Part shown: one piece after another, positions 39,321-48,275 of the stretch
How the letters are laid out: each line of letters starts with the position of its first letter
How positions within the stretch are numbered: the stretch's first letter is position 1
Assembly (NCBI RefSeq): GCF_005233515.1
Contig: NZ_QFZZ01000002.1
Location: forward strand, 62,001-126,000
From: Pseudomonas sp. CFBP13508
GTDB lineage: Bacteria; Pseudomonadota; Gammaproteobacteria; Pseudomonadales; Pseudomonadaceae
Direction of reading: 5' to 3'
Length of the DNA stretch: 64,000 bases
The notes under the pieces: generated by a model
Told to the model about the DNA's origin: nothing
Database searches by the model: none
The model's input: only the letters and a program-made list of their open reading frames with translations
Position numbers and translations under genes: made by a program

Positions 39321-41300
39321 ATGAAAGCCGAAATGCCCCACGCCCAACTCGACTGGGACGACCACGGACGCCCACGTTCGCGGGTGTTCGATGACGTGTA
39401 TTTTTCCGATCAGTCAGGGCTGGAGGAAACCCGTTACGTGTTTCTTGAACAGAACCGTCTGGCCGAGCGTTTCGCTGCGCTGCCGGCCGATGGACGGCTG
39501 GTCATTGGCGAAACCGGCTTCGGCACCGGGCTGAATTTTCTCTGTGCCTGGCAGCTGTTCGAACAGCACGCAGTGGCCGGCGCACGCCTGCATTTTGTCA
39601 GTGTGGAAAAGTACCCGCTGGCGCCTGCGGATCTGCGTCGGGCCTTGGCGCTGTGGCCGCAACTCAAGCCATTGGCCGATCAGTTGCTCAAACAGTACGT
39701 GGCGATTCATCAAGGTTTTCAGCGCATCACTCTGGCCGAAGGTCGAGTGACGCTGACCTTGCTGATCGGCGATGCGCTGGAGCAACTGCCGCAACTCGAT
39801 GCACAGATCGACGCGTGGTTCCTCGATGGTTTCGCCCCGGCGAAAAATCCGGACATGTGGACTGCCGAGCTGTTCGTCGAACTGGCGCGCCTCGCCGCGC
39901 CGGGATCGACCATCAGCACCTTCACCAGCACCGGTTGGGTCCGCCGTTTGCTCAACGCTGCCGGGTTCAAGATGAAGCGCACACCGGGCATCGGCCACAA
40001 GTGGGAAATCCTGCGTGGCGAATTTCTCGGCTGGCCCGCCGAGGTGGCGGCGCCAATACCGGCGAAACCCTGGTTCGCCCGCCCTGCTCCGTTGCGCGGT
40101 GAGCGCCGGGCGCTGGTGATCGGCGCGGGCCTGGCCGGCTGCGCGACGGCGTCGAGTCTGGCGGCGCGCGGCTGGCAGGTGAGTCTGCTCGAGCGTCACG
40201 CGTCGGTGGCGCAGGAAGCTTCGGGGAATCCGCAAGGCGTGCTCTATCTCAAGTTGTCCGCCCATGGCACGGCGTTGTCGCAGTTGATCGTCAGTGGCTT
40301 CGGTTACACCCGGCGCCTGCTGGAAAGCCTGCAACGCGGCAGCGACTGGGATGACTGCGGCGTGCTGCAATTGGCGTTCAATGCCAAAGAAGCCGAGCGC
40401 CACGGGCAACTGGCGGCGGCGTTTCCCGAAGATCTATTGCAGTGGCTGGAACAGCCGCAAGCGCAGGCTCGCGCCGGTGTCGGCGTGGCTCATGGCGGCT
40501 TGTTCTACCCCGAGGGTGGCTGGGTGCATCCGCCGGCACTGTGTCAGGCCCAGGCGATGCACGCCAACATTGAATTGCTCAGCCATCAAGAAGCTTTGGA
40601 ACTGCGCAACGTCGCTGACCATTGGCAAGCGTTCGATGGCGAGCGTTTGCTCGCCAGTGCGCCGGTGGTGATCCTGGCCGGAGCCGCCGAAATCAAACGT
40701 TTTGCCCAGAGTGCCGAATTGCCGCTCAAGCGTATTCGCGGGCAGATCACGCGTCTGGCTGAGACTGCAGACAGTCGTGCGCTGGCCACCGTGGTGTGCG
40801 CCGAGGGCTACGTCGCCCCGGCGCGTCTGGGCGAGCACACGCTGGGCGCCAGTTTCGACTTCAACAGCGACGACCTGACGCCCACGACTGCCGAGCACCA
40901 AGGCAATCTGGCGATGCTCGAAGAAATTTCCAGCGACCTGCTGACCCGCCTCAACATCAACGAGCAGCCACTGGAGAATCTTGAGGGCCGCGCCGCCTTT
41001 CGCTGCACCAGCCCCGATTACCTGCCGATTGTCGGTCCGCTCGCTGATTTGCAGACCTTCAATCAAACCTACGCAGCGTTGAGCAAGGACGCCCGGCAAG
41101 TGCCGGACATCGCCTGCCCGTGGCTCGATGGCCTGTACGTCAACAGCGGCCACGGTTCTCGCGGGCTGATCACCGCACCGCTGTCCGGCGAACTGCTCGC
41201 CGCGTGGCTGGACAACGAGCCGCTGCCGTTGCCACGCAGCGTCGCCGAAGCCTGCCATCCCAACCGTTTCGCATTACGTCAGCTGATTCGCGGCAAGTGA
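39321..41300 (+). CDS. mnmC: Bifunctional tRNA mnm5s2U biosynthesis enzyme
   Basis: A 659-residue fusion completing 5-methylaminomethyl-2-thiouridine at tRNA wobble U34. Residues 1-245 are the SAM methyltransferase (GETGFGTGLNFLCAW near 60, FLDGFAPAKNPDMW near 170). From about 265 it is the FAD oxidoreductase, with VIGAGLAGCATASSLAARG and a C-terminal NSGHGSRGLITAPLSGELLA. The start chosen is ATG 39321 (MKAEMPHAQLDW). The ribosome site is weak. It converges with the NEL gene, with stops 3 bp apart. Confidence 0.95.
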   Translation: MKAEMPHAQLDWDDHGRPRSRVFDDVYFSDQSGLEETRYVFLEQNRLAERFAALPADGRLVIGETGFGTGLNFLCAWQLFEQHAVAGARLHFVSVEKYPLAPADLRRALALWPQLKPLADQLLKQYVAIHQGFQRITLAEGRVTLTLLIGDALEQLPQLDAQIDAWFLDGFAPAKNPDMWTAELFVELARLAAPGSTISTFTSTGWVRRLLNAAGFKMKRTPGIGHKWEILRGEFLGWPAEVAAPIPAKPWFARPAPLRGERRALVIGAGLAGCATASSLAARGWQVSLLERHASVAQEASGNPQGVLYLKLSAHGTALSQLIVSGFGYTRRLLESLQRGSDWDDCGVLQLAFNAKEAERHGQLAAAFPEDLLQWLEQPQAQARAGVGVAHGGLFYPEGGWVHPPALCQAQAMHANIELLSHQEALELRNVADHWQAFDGERLLASAPVVILAGAAEIKRFAQSAELPLKRIRGQITRLAETADSRALATVVCAEGYVAPARLGEHTLGASFDFNSDDLTPTTAEHQGNLAMLEEISSDLLTRLNINEQPLENLEGRAAFRCTSPDYLPIVGPLADLQTFNQTYAALSKDARQVPDIACPWLDGLYVNSGHGSRGLITAPLSGELLAAWLDNEPLPLPRSVAEACHPNRFALRQLIRGK

Positions 41301-41303
41301 TGC

Positions 41304-44300
41304 TTATGTGTCGGGTTTGGCGCAGATACCGAGTTCGACCTGACGTATCGCATCGTCGGTCAGCCGTTCAATCAGCTTTGCATCAGCCTGCTCTCGTTCA
41401 AGCGCGATAGCTTTACCCTGGCTGGTGTAATCGGCCGAGGAAAGCGTCTCTTTCTGCTCATCCAGCTCGGTCATGCGTGGTGCGTATGCTTCATAGACCT
41501 CGTCGAACTGACTTGGAAACGTCTGTTTCAGGTGGTCGCACCAGAAAGTTTGACGCAACATGAACTTCAGCCACTCGGGAGAAAGTTCGGCGCTGTAGAT
41601 CTTGCTCTTGGCCAGTTGCAGGTCGGCTGCAGTGACTTTGCTGTTATCGAGGTATCGCATGTGTCGGGGCTGGCCGGGCAGGTCGAGTTCTTCGGCAAGG
41701 CCGACGCGATAGGCCAGGTTCATTTCCAGGTGTTCGACAGTCGGAAGCCTGCTGTGGTGCTCCCGGGCAATTTCGTCGATTTTTTCCAAGCGGAACAAGC
41801 TGCGGCCCAGCTTCAGCAAAGCGCCGGCGGTGACCTTGCCCCCATTGGCAGCGTGGGTCACCCGATCGACCTCGACGGCAACTTCCAGATGACTGAAATT
41901 CATCGCCGCACTGTCCGTACAGTTGATGGGGCTGGCAGCCAGATTCAGCAATTGATCACACAGAACGCTATCAGCGTCTGCCGCTTCCAGAACAGTCCAG
42001 ACGCGCCGCGTCATGTCTGCGCTGCTGTGCGCCGCATCAGCGGTATCGCCCAACTGGGCGAGCAAGTGAAACAGGCCTTCAGCGCGAAAATCTTCGGTGA
42101 ACGCCGTCCAGATTCGCGTCTTTTTCGTCCATTCCTCCCCGCCGGTTTCGGTAAACCAGAGCGAACGGGCCTGCTGTTCGTTCAACCGACCGATATCGTC
42201 TTCCGCATACCCCATGCCGATGCCGGAGTTGTTGCGATAGTTCTGCAGATGGGTCTTGGCGGTTTCCGAAAACGGGTTTCTCGCCATGTTGATCGCCCTG
42301 GCGAATTGGCGCGATGTCTGGAACAACCACTCCGGCAGCTCGCGCATTCTGTTTTCGCGCAGATCCATCCATTCGATATCGTGAAGATTGTCGAGGCCAT
42401 CGGGCAGCTCGGTGATTCCGGTATCGCGCAGCATCAAACGGCGCAACCCGGACATTCCACCGACACTCGGCGTGGCGCCCAAGGGGTTATAGGACAGATT
42501 GAAGTAGCGCAGCGTGTGCAACCGGTTCAGCTTCGCCAGAGTCTGCTCGGTCAATTGGAGTTGATTGTTGGCCAGACTCAAGCGCCGCAGTTGTGGCATG
42601 AGCGAGATCACCTCCGGAAGCTGAGTAATGCTGTTCTTGTCGAGTTCCAGTGACGTCAGCTGTTTGAACGATTCAAGGAAGTGGGCAACGTCATCCTTCA
42701 GGGCCATGTTCCTCATCGACAATTGCTGGACGTGATCGAAATTCAATTGCGCGGGTAACGCCGGTAATTTGCCGACACGCATATTATCGAGTTTGAGCGT
42801 GCAGAGTGACTTACCCGCCTCATCCTCACTCTCGACCCATTCGAATCGTCTGAACGCTTCCTCGATCAGCTCCGCGGCCAATTTGCGGCTGCGCCGTGCT
42901 TGTGCCAGGTCAGTGCCCACGGTTTGCAGGGCAGCGGTGTCGTCGCTCCAGTCAGACAACACGTTGCGTAAGGTCTTCAAATGCTTGCGCAGTTCTTTGA
43001 CCTTGAGCGCCCGGCTCAATGGATCATCGCCCAGACCGTCGAGCAATTGCGCGAGCTGCGCTTTGCTCAGGCGCGGATAAAGTTTGCGCACCTTACGCAG
43101 CAAGCCCCAGGGGTGAGCCGTCACGACATCCTCGTCACCCTGAACACACGCAGGTTCGACGGCCAGCCGTGCGCTCCGCTCACCCAGCATTGTCCGCGCC
43201 GTAGCGTCGCGCTCGTCCAGTGCAACATCGAGCAGCTTGCTGCGTAAGCGTTGCGCATCGGTGCTCGCAGAATCGGCAAATCCGGCGGCGGAACGCTGTC
43301 GCGGCGGCAGTGCCTTGAGAATCGCCGTGTAGAGCCCGTCGGGCGCCGAGGCCACTTTTGCCCGTAATACTCCCGCACCGTCGAAGGCTTCATAACCCTG
43401 CGCAGTCTTGACCAGCGAGCAGGTATTGTCGGTGGTCGCAGTCATATCGCCGATGGCCTCCAGAATCGGCCCTGTGAGCGTCTTGTCCCGCAGTTCCAGG
43501 CGCAGTTGGCTGTCCCAGCCGCTCAGGCGAGGCAGCAAGCGGATAGCCAGTGCGTCAGTGTCGGCGTTGGCAAGCCCGGGCCAGTGCAAGCCAGTCAGTG
43601 CGCGATCGAGCCGAACCCTGGCGAGTTCTTGCCTGGTTTGCTGCCCGAGCCGCAAAGGCACCCGCCCGGTCGAACTCAAGTACACGCGTTCGGTACTCCG
43701 CGCGCGGTCAATCAGCCGTTGCCCGTGGCGCGCGGGAATGCCGGCAAAGGCCTCGCGCAGTTTGCGCAGATCCTGCGCGTCACTCTGGTCATAGCGCTGG
43801 TACATGCGCTCGAATGCTGCACGATGATCGGCCTTGAGCGCAGCGCCGAGCTTTTTCGCCAGCGCGGATGTCTGCGTGCTTTTCGCGACATTGCCACCGA
43901 GCAGCGCATCGACTTCCTGCTGGTAGAGGCCATCGATGACGGTTGGCAGCAATCGCCCCAAGGCCAACTGGTTGCGGGTGACCGGCACACCCAGCGTATC
44001 GTCGAGCTGGCTGTTCGCAGGCCAGGTTGTTTCGACGTCGCCCTCATGACCAATGATCTCTATGTATCGGTCAGTCGGCCAGCCTGGCAGTTTCGTCAAG
44101 GCATGCATCTGCTCCTCCAGAGGTTGCTCGGAGTGGACCTCGCCGCTTTCCAGTTGCGTGATCAGCTCACGCAGCTTGCGCTCGATGCGCACGCGCTCGA
44201 CCGTATCGCGCAGACGTACCGGCAAGCTCAGATTGTCGTTGAAGGTATCGAGCAAGGTCTGCTGCGAAGTGCCGCTGAGCCGGCGCATCATGTCCAGATC

Positions 44301-46136
44301 GGCGTCGACGAATTCGCTCAAGTGCGGGTCGATGCGCTTGAGGAGGTAGGCGCTACTGCTCCATTGCTCGGGGTCTTCGGCAGGCAGCCGCCAGCCCCCT
44401 TCGACGTGGCGGTTCAGCTCGGGCGCATAGGCTTGCGCGCGTTCGGCGTGTTCCAGACGCCAGCGCTGGGTATCGGGATCGAAGTCACCGGCGAACACAC
44501 GATGGTCGACGCGACCGACGGTCTTGCGGCCAACCTGGTAGAACTCCTTGGAGCTGGCTTCGATGCTGAAGCCGGCGGGCAGAGAATGTTCATACGGGGC
44601 GAGGTCGGGTTTCCACAGGCGCGGCTTGCCGGCTCGATTGAGAATGGCGGTGAATTGCCCGAAGAACTGCGGATGTGAACGCAGCAATTTGCTCCCCAGT
44701 GCTCCCAGCGCTTTTTGCCCACCGGCGAACACGCCCATCAGCGCGATGTTCTCCACCACACTGAGCAGATGTGACAGCGCCTGCTGGTGATCGCCACGCC
44801 GCCAGTCCTCGACACCTTCGTAAACCTCACCGAGCAACTGGCCCACCGCGACGCCCATCATCAACTGGCCAAGCACGGGCACGAACAATCCGGCGACCGA
44901 CGCTACCGCCACTCCCCGCTGGAGGAAGTCCAACAGGCGTTTCTGGCGCACTTCTTCATCGATATCAGCGGTGGGCACCGCCAGCTTGCGCGCATCGATC
45001 TGCAACTTGCCGACATGGCTTTGCACCATGAAATCGAACAGCGGCACGTTGATCGGCCACTGTTCGACGAACCCCAGATCAGGCTTTTCAGCGAGAGCCT
45101 TGAAGAAGTCAGCCTTGTCATCTTCATCAAGGCTGCGGGCAAAGTAATCCTGATAATCGCTGGCTTTGAGCTGTTCGGCGAGGTGGCGCTTGAACGCGTT
45201 GAAACTCGGGTATTCATACACCGCTCGCTGCGGCTCGCCGGGCATATACACCATGCATCCGTCCTCCGGATACTGTTGCACGGAGCGCTTGGAAAACACC
45301 ACAACGCCCCACACGCAGCTGTCGAGGACCTTGATGCCCTGCATGATCATCGGGTCTTTGTCGTAGCGCAGGTTTTGCGCCGATGCCACGCCCTCGGCCA
45401 GCATCAGATCTTGCAGCATGCGCAAACCTGCCGCGGTGATATCACCCTTGAGCGCGGCCAGATGAGCGTCCAGTTCCAGCAGCGATTGCTTCAATGCAGC
45501 GATATCGCGGGTCATGGTACTGGTTGCCACAACCTTGCCGTTTTCATCGTGCAGGCCGAACACTTTCTGGAAATGTTCCTGGTATTTTTTGCCCAGATCG
45601 AGCTCGCGACAAAACGCGGCAAACGCTGCCGGAGTCAGCTCCTTCACGCCGTCAGGCACACTGTTGATGCGCACCAGACTGCCAGCGGGGAAGCCGTCGG
45701 CCTGCTCCTCGTCTTCGGTGAAGTTCTGCATCGCTGCCTGCAACAGAGTCTGCGAGGCGTGCTTGACCAGGTCGATGTCGGCCTGATCGGTCGCGGTCGC
45801 CTCGCAGCCACAATCGACGCCCGGAAGACTGAGCACATCGAGGCCGACGTCATAGAGCGCCGGCCATTTCTTGCTCAGCGCGCTGTCGAGCTCGCTGATA
45901 CAGAAACTGTGCAACGGTTTGAGCCCGGCCAGATCCTTGTCGACCTTGAGTTGCTTGCTGTGCAGCTCACGATTGAGTTCATCGAGCCTGGCCAGTTCGG
46001 CGGGCGAAGCCTTGAGCAAATGCGCCGGCAGGCTTTTTTCCAGGGCTTCAGCGACGTCGAGGTCGCCGGTAGCGTCGAACAAGATGCTCAGGGTCGAGGC
46101 TTGAACCTGTGGTTTTTTCTTGTCTTGGGTGAGCAT
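41304..46136 (-). CDS. Dermonecrotic-toxin-like, LRR and NEL-type E3 ubiquitin ligase protein
   Basis: A 1610-residue protein from ATG 46136, with AAAGGA about 9 bases upstream. Residues 1 to about 1000 resemble the dermonecrotic-toxin-like (DUF6543) region of large Pseudomonas proteins. That region has two hydrophobic stretches (about 405-430 and 449-478, GLFVPVLGQLMMGVAVGQLL). Leucine-rich repeats span about 1110-1290 (LTSLELDKNSITQLPE, RRLSLANNQLQL, RRLMLRDTGITELPDGL). A NEL domain follows, with candidate catalytic Cys1406 in INCTDSAAMNF (C-x-D). NEL ligases ubiquitinate host proteins. No signal peptide or secretion gene is nearby. Confidence 0.85.
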   Translation of the reverse strand: MLTQDKKKPQVQASTLSILFDATGDLDVAEALEKSLPAHLLKASPAELARLDELNRELHSKQLKVDKDLAGLKPLHSFCISELDSALSKKWPALYDVGLDVLSLPGVDCGCEATATDQADIDLVKHASQTLLQAAMQNFTEDEEQADGFPAGSLVRINSVPDGVKELTPAAFAAFCRELDLGKKYQEHFQKVFGLHDENGKVVATSTMTRDIAALKQSLLELDAHLAALKGDITAAGLRMLQDLMLAEGVASAQNLRYDKDPMIMQGIKVLDSCVWGVVVFSKRSVQQYPEDGCMVYMPGEPQRAVYEYPSFNAFKRHLAEQLKASDYQDYFARSLDEDDKADFFKALAEKPDLGFVEQWPINVPLFDFMVQSHVGKLQIDARKLAVPTADIDEEVRQKRLLDFLQRGVAVASVAGLFVPVLGQLMMGVAVGQLLGEVYEGVEDWRRGDHQQALSHLLSVVENIALMGVFAGGQKALGALGSKLLRSHPQFFGQFTAILNRAGKPRLWKPDLAPYEHSLPAGFSIEASSKEFYQVGRKTVGRVDHRVFAGDFDPDTQRWRLEHAERAQAYAPELNRHVEGGWRLPAEDPEQWSSSAYLLKRIDPHLSEFVDADLDMMRRLSGTSQQTLLDTFNDNLSLPVRLRDTVERVRIERKLRELITQLESGEVHSEQPLEEQMHALTKLPGWPTDRYIEIIGHEGDVETTWPANSQLDDTLGVPVTRNQLALGRLLPTVIDGLYQQEVDALLGGNVAKSTQTSALAKKLGAALKADHRAAFERMYQRYDQSDAQDLRKLREAFAGIPARHGQRLIDRARSTERVYLSSTGRVPLRLGQQTRQELARVRLDRALTGLHWPGLANADTDALAIRLLPRLSGWDSQLRLELRDKTLTGPILEAIGDMTATTDNTCSLVKTAQGYEAFDGAGVLRAKVASAPDGLYTAILKALPPRQRSAAGFADSASTDAQRLRSKLLDVALDERDATARTMLGERSARLAVEPACVQGDEDVVTAHPWGLLRKVRKLYPRLSKAQLAQLLDGLGDDPLSRALKVKELRKHLKTLRNVLSDWSDDTAALQTVGTDLAQARRSRKLAAELIEEAFRRFEWVESEDEAGKSLCTLKLDNMRVGKLPALPAQLNFDHVQQLSMRNMALKDDVAHFLESFKQLTSLELDKNSITQLPEVISLMPQLRRLSLANNQLQLTEQTLAKLNRLHTLRYFNLSYNPLGATPSVGGMSGLRRLMLRDTGITELPDGLDNLHDIEWMDLRENRMRELPEWLFQTSRQFARAINMARNPFSETAKTHLQNYRNNSGIGMGYAEDDIGRLNEQQARSLWFTETGGEEWTKKTRIWTAFTEDFRAEGLFHLLAQLGDTADAAHSSADMTRRVWTVLEAADADSVLCDQLLNLAASPINCTDSAAMNFSHLEVAVEVDRVTHAANGGKVTAGALLKLGRSLFRLEKIDEIAREHHSRLPTVEHLEMNLAYRVGLAEELDLPGQPRHMRYLDNSKVTAADLQLAKSKIYSAELSPEWLKFMLRQTFWCDHLKQTFPSQFDEVYEAYAPRMTELDEQKETLSSADYTSQGKAIALEREQADAKLIERLTDDAIRQVELGICAKPDT

Positions 46137-46499
46137 GGCAATAGTCCTTTATTGCGGTTTGAAGCCTTGACCCTAACGGTGCCGGGCAGCCAAAAACAGT
46201 TCAAATTCCTGCACAGAAACGAGGCCGATCAAGCACTTTTTGTCATCGATAAAATAGCCCTGTACCACCCGCGCGAGACGCCCATGTCCCACTGGGCTTA
46301 TTCAGAAAAAGCGTAACGGCGTGATGAGCAATTCCGGCTCTGCATCAAGGCTGATAGCGTTACGGCACGGTGCTGCCACGGCGCCTTATAACTTATCGAT
46401 CTAAAACTCCCCCTACCGTGACAGGTCAGTTTCTGAGTACCCGCGCTTTTCGCGTGGTACGGCTTGACCTTCCCCAACGGAAAAACCGGTAAGGACTTT
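46137..46499. other. Divergent intergenic region, NEL gene / asnO
   Basis: 363 bp with no gene. It must hold promoters for both directions. TTATAAC at about 46387 could be a -10 for asnO. A search for an AlgU-type pair (GAACTT and TCTGA with 16-17 bp) failed. Short CGTAACG/CGTTACG inverted blocks lie at 46312 and 46358. Confidence 0.4.
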
Positions 46500-48272
46500 A
46501 TGTGCGGATTAGCTGGCGAGTTACGTTTTGATCAACAACCTGCAGACCTTGCAGCGATCGAGAGAATCACCCATCACCTGGCCCCTCGCGGCCCTGACGC
46601 GTGGGGCTTCCATGCCCAAGGGCCGATTGCCCTGGGTCATCGACGCCTGAAAATCATGGACCTGTCGGACGGCTCGGCGCAGCCGATGATCGACAGCCAA
46701 CTGGGCCTGTCCCTGGCGTTCAACGGTGCGATCTACAACTTCCCGGAACTGCGCGCAGAGCTTGAAGCACTGGGTTACGCCTTCTACTCCGGCGGCGACA
46801 CCGAAGTGCTGCTCAAGGGTTATCACGCTTGGGGCGAGGCGTTGCTGCCGAAGCTCAATGGCATGTTCGCTTTCGCCGTTTGGGAGCGTGATGCCCAGCG
46901 CCTGTTCATCGCCCGTGACCGTCTCGGCGTGAAGCCGCTGTACCTGTCGCGCACCGGCCAACGCCTGCGCTTTGCCTCGGCACTACCGGCGCTGCTCAAG
47001 GGTGGCGACATCAACCCGATCCTCGATCCGGTGGCGCTCAATCACTATCTGAACTTCCACGCGGTGGTGCCTGCGCCGCGCACGTTGCTGGCCGGTATCG
47101 AAAAACTGCCGCCTGCCACCTGGATGCGCGTTGAAGCCGATGGCCGCACCGAGCAGAAAACCTGGTGGACCCTGCCCTACGGCCCGAATGAAGACGAGAA
47201 AAACCTCAATCTGGAAGACTGGGTCGATCGCGTCCTCGACAGCACCCGCGAAGCGGTGGCGATTCGTCAGCGTGCGGCAGTGGATGTCGGTGTGTTGCTT
47301 TCGGGCGGTGTCGATTCGAGCATGCTCGTCGGCCTGTTGCGCGAAGTCGGCGTAGAGAATCTGTCGACCTTCTCCATCGGTTTCCAGGATGCCGGCGGCG
47401 AGCGCGGCGACGAATTCCAGTATTCGGACCTGATCGCCAAGCACTACGGCACGCGCCACCATCAGTTGCGCATCGACGAGAAAGAAATCATCGAGCAACT
47501 GCCCGCCGCCTTCCGCGCAATGAGCGAACCGATGGTCAGCCATGACTGCATCGCGTTCTATCTGTTGTCCCGCGAAGTGGCCAAGCACTGCAAAGTGGTG
47601 CAGAGCGGCCAAGGCGCGGACGAACTGTTTGCCGGTTACCACTGGTATCCGCAGGTCGACGGCGCGGCGGATCCATACGCGGCCTACCGCGATGCGTTCT
47701 TCGATCGCAGCTACGACGACTACGCGGCCACTGTGCAGCCGAAATGGCTGGTCGACCATGATGCGGCGGGCGATTTCGTCAAACAGCACTTTGCCCAGCC
47801 CGGCGCCGAGGCTGCCGTGGACAAGGCGCTGCGTCTGGACAGCACGGTGATGCTGGTCGATGACCCGGTCAAACGTGTCGACAACATGACCATGGCCTGG
47901 GGCCTGGAAGCGCGCACGCCGTTTCTCGACTATCGATTGGTCGAGCTGTCAGCCCGTGTGCCAGGTCAATTCAAGCTGCCCGATGGCGGCAAACAAGTGC
48001 TCAAAGAAGCTGCGCGTCGGGTCATTCCAAGCGAAGTGATCGACCGCAAGAAAGGCTACTTCCCGGTGCCGGGTCTCAAGCACTTGCAGGGCGACACGCT
48101 CAACTGGGTGCGCGAGCTGCTGCTGGATCCGAGCCAGGATCGCGGCCTGTTCAACCCGAGCATGCTCGACAAGCTTCTGACTGACCCGCAAGGCCAACTG
48201 ACCCCGTTGCGCGGCTCGAAACTGTGGCAACTGGCGGCCCTGAACCTGTGGCTCAGTGAACAAGGAATCTGA
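46500..48272 (+). CDS. asnO: N-acetylglutaminylglutamine amidotransferase (asparagine synthetase-like)
   Basis: A 590-residue class II glutamine amidotransferase, with Cys2 exposed after Met removal (MCGLAGELRF), RGPDAWGFHA near 32 and the AsnB-type synthetase domain (GVLLSGGVDSSMLVGLLR near 260, GQGADELFAGYHWYP near 375). With the following ngg gene it makes NAGGN, the N-acetylglutaminylglutamine amide osmoprotectant of pseudomonads. ATG 46500 has AAGGA 6 bases upstream. A start 36 bases earlier would block the N-terminal Cys and is rejected. Confidence 0.92.
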   Translation: MCGLAGELRFDQQPADLAAIERITHHLAPRGPDAWGFHAQGPIALGHRRLKIMDLSDGSAQPMIDSQLGLSLAFNGAIYNFPELRAELEALGYAFYSGGDTEVLLKGYHAWGEALLPKLNGMFAFAVWERDAQRLFIARDRLGVKPLYLSRTGQRLRFASALPALLKGGDINPILDPVALNHYLNFHAVVPAPRTLLAGIEKLPPATWMRVEADGRTEQKTWWTLPYGPNEDEKNLNLEDWVDRVLDSTREAVAIRQRAAVDVGVLLSGGVDSSMLVGLLREVGVENLSTFSIGFQDAGGERGDEFQYSDLIAKHYGTRHHQLRIDEKEIIEQLPAAFRAMSEPMVSHDCIAFYLLSREVAKHCKVVQSGQGADELFAGYHWYPQVDGAADPYAAYRDAFFDRSYDDYAATVQPKWLVDHDAAGDFVKQHFAQPGAEAAVDKALRLDSTVMLVDDPVKRVDNMTMAWGLEARTPFLDYRLVELSARVPGQFKLPDGGKQVLKEAARRVIPSEVIDRKKGYFPVPGLKHLQGDTLNWVRELLLDPSQDRGLFNPSMLDKLLTDPQGQLTPLRGSKLWQLAALNLWLSEQGI

Positions 48273-48275
48273 TTG

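Noticed and set aside
44787..46316. A 509-codon frame antisense to the NEL gene
   Set aside because: No ribosome site or family resemblance. The NEL gene has a clear start and domains.
46380..46440. An AlgU (sigma-22) promoter before asnO
   Set aside because: The closest pair (AAACTC with TCAGT, 16 bp) deviates too far from GAACTT/TCTGA to claim.
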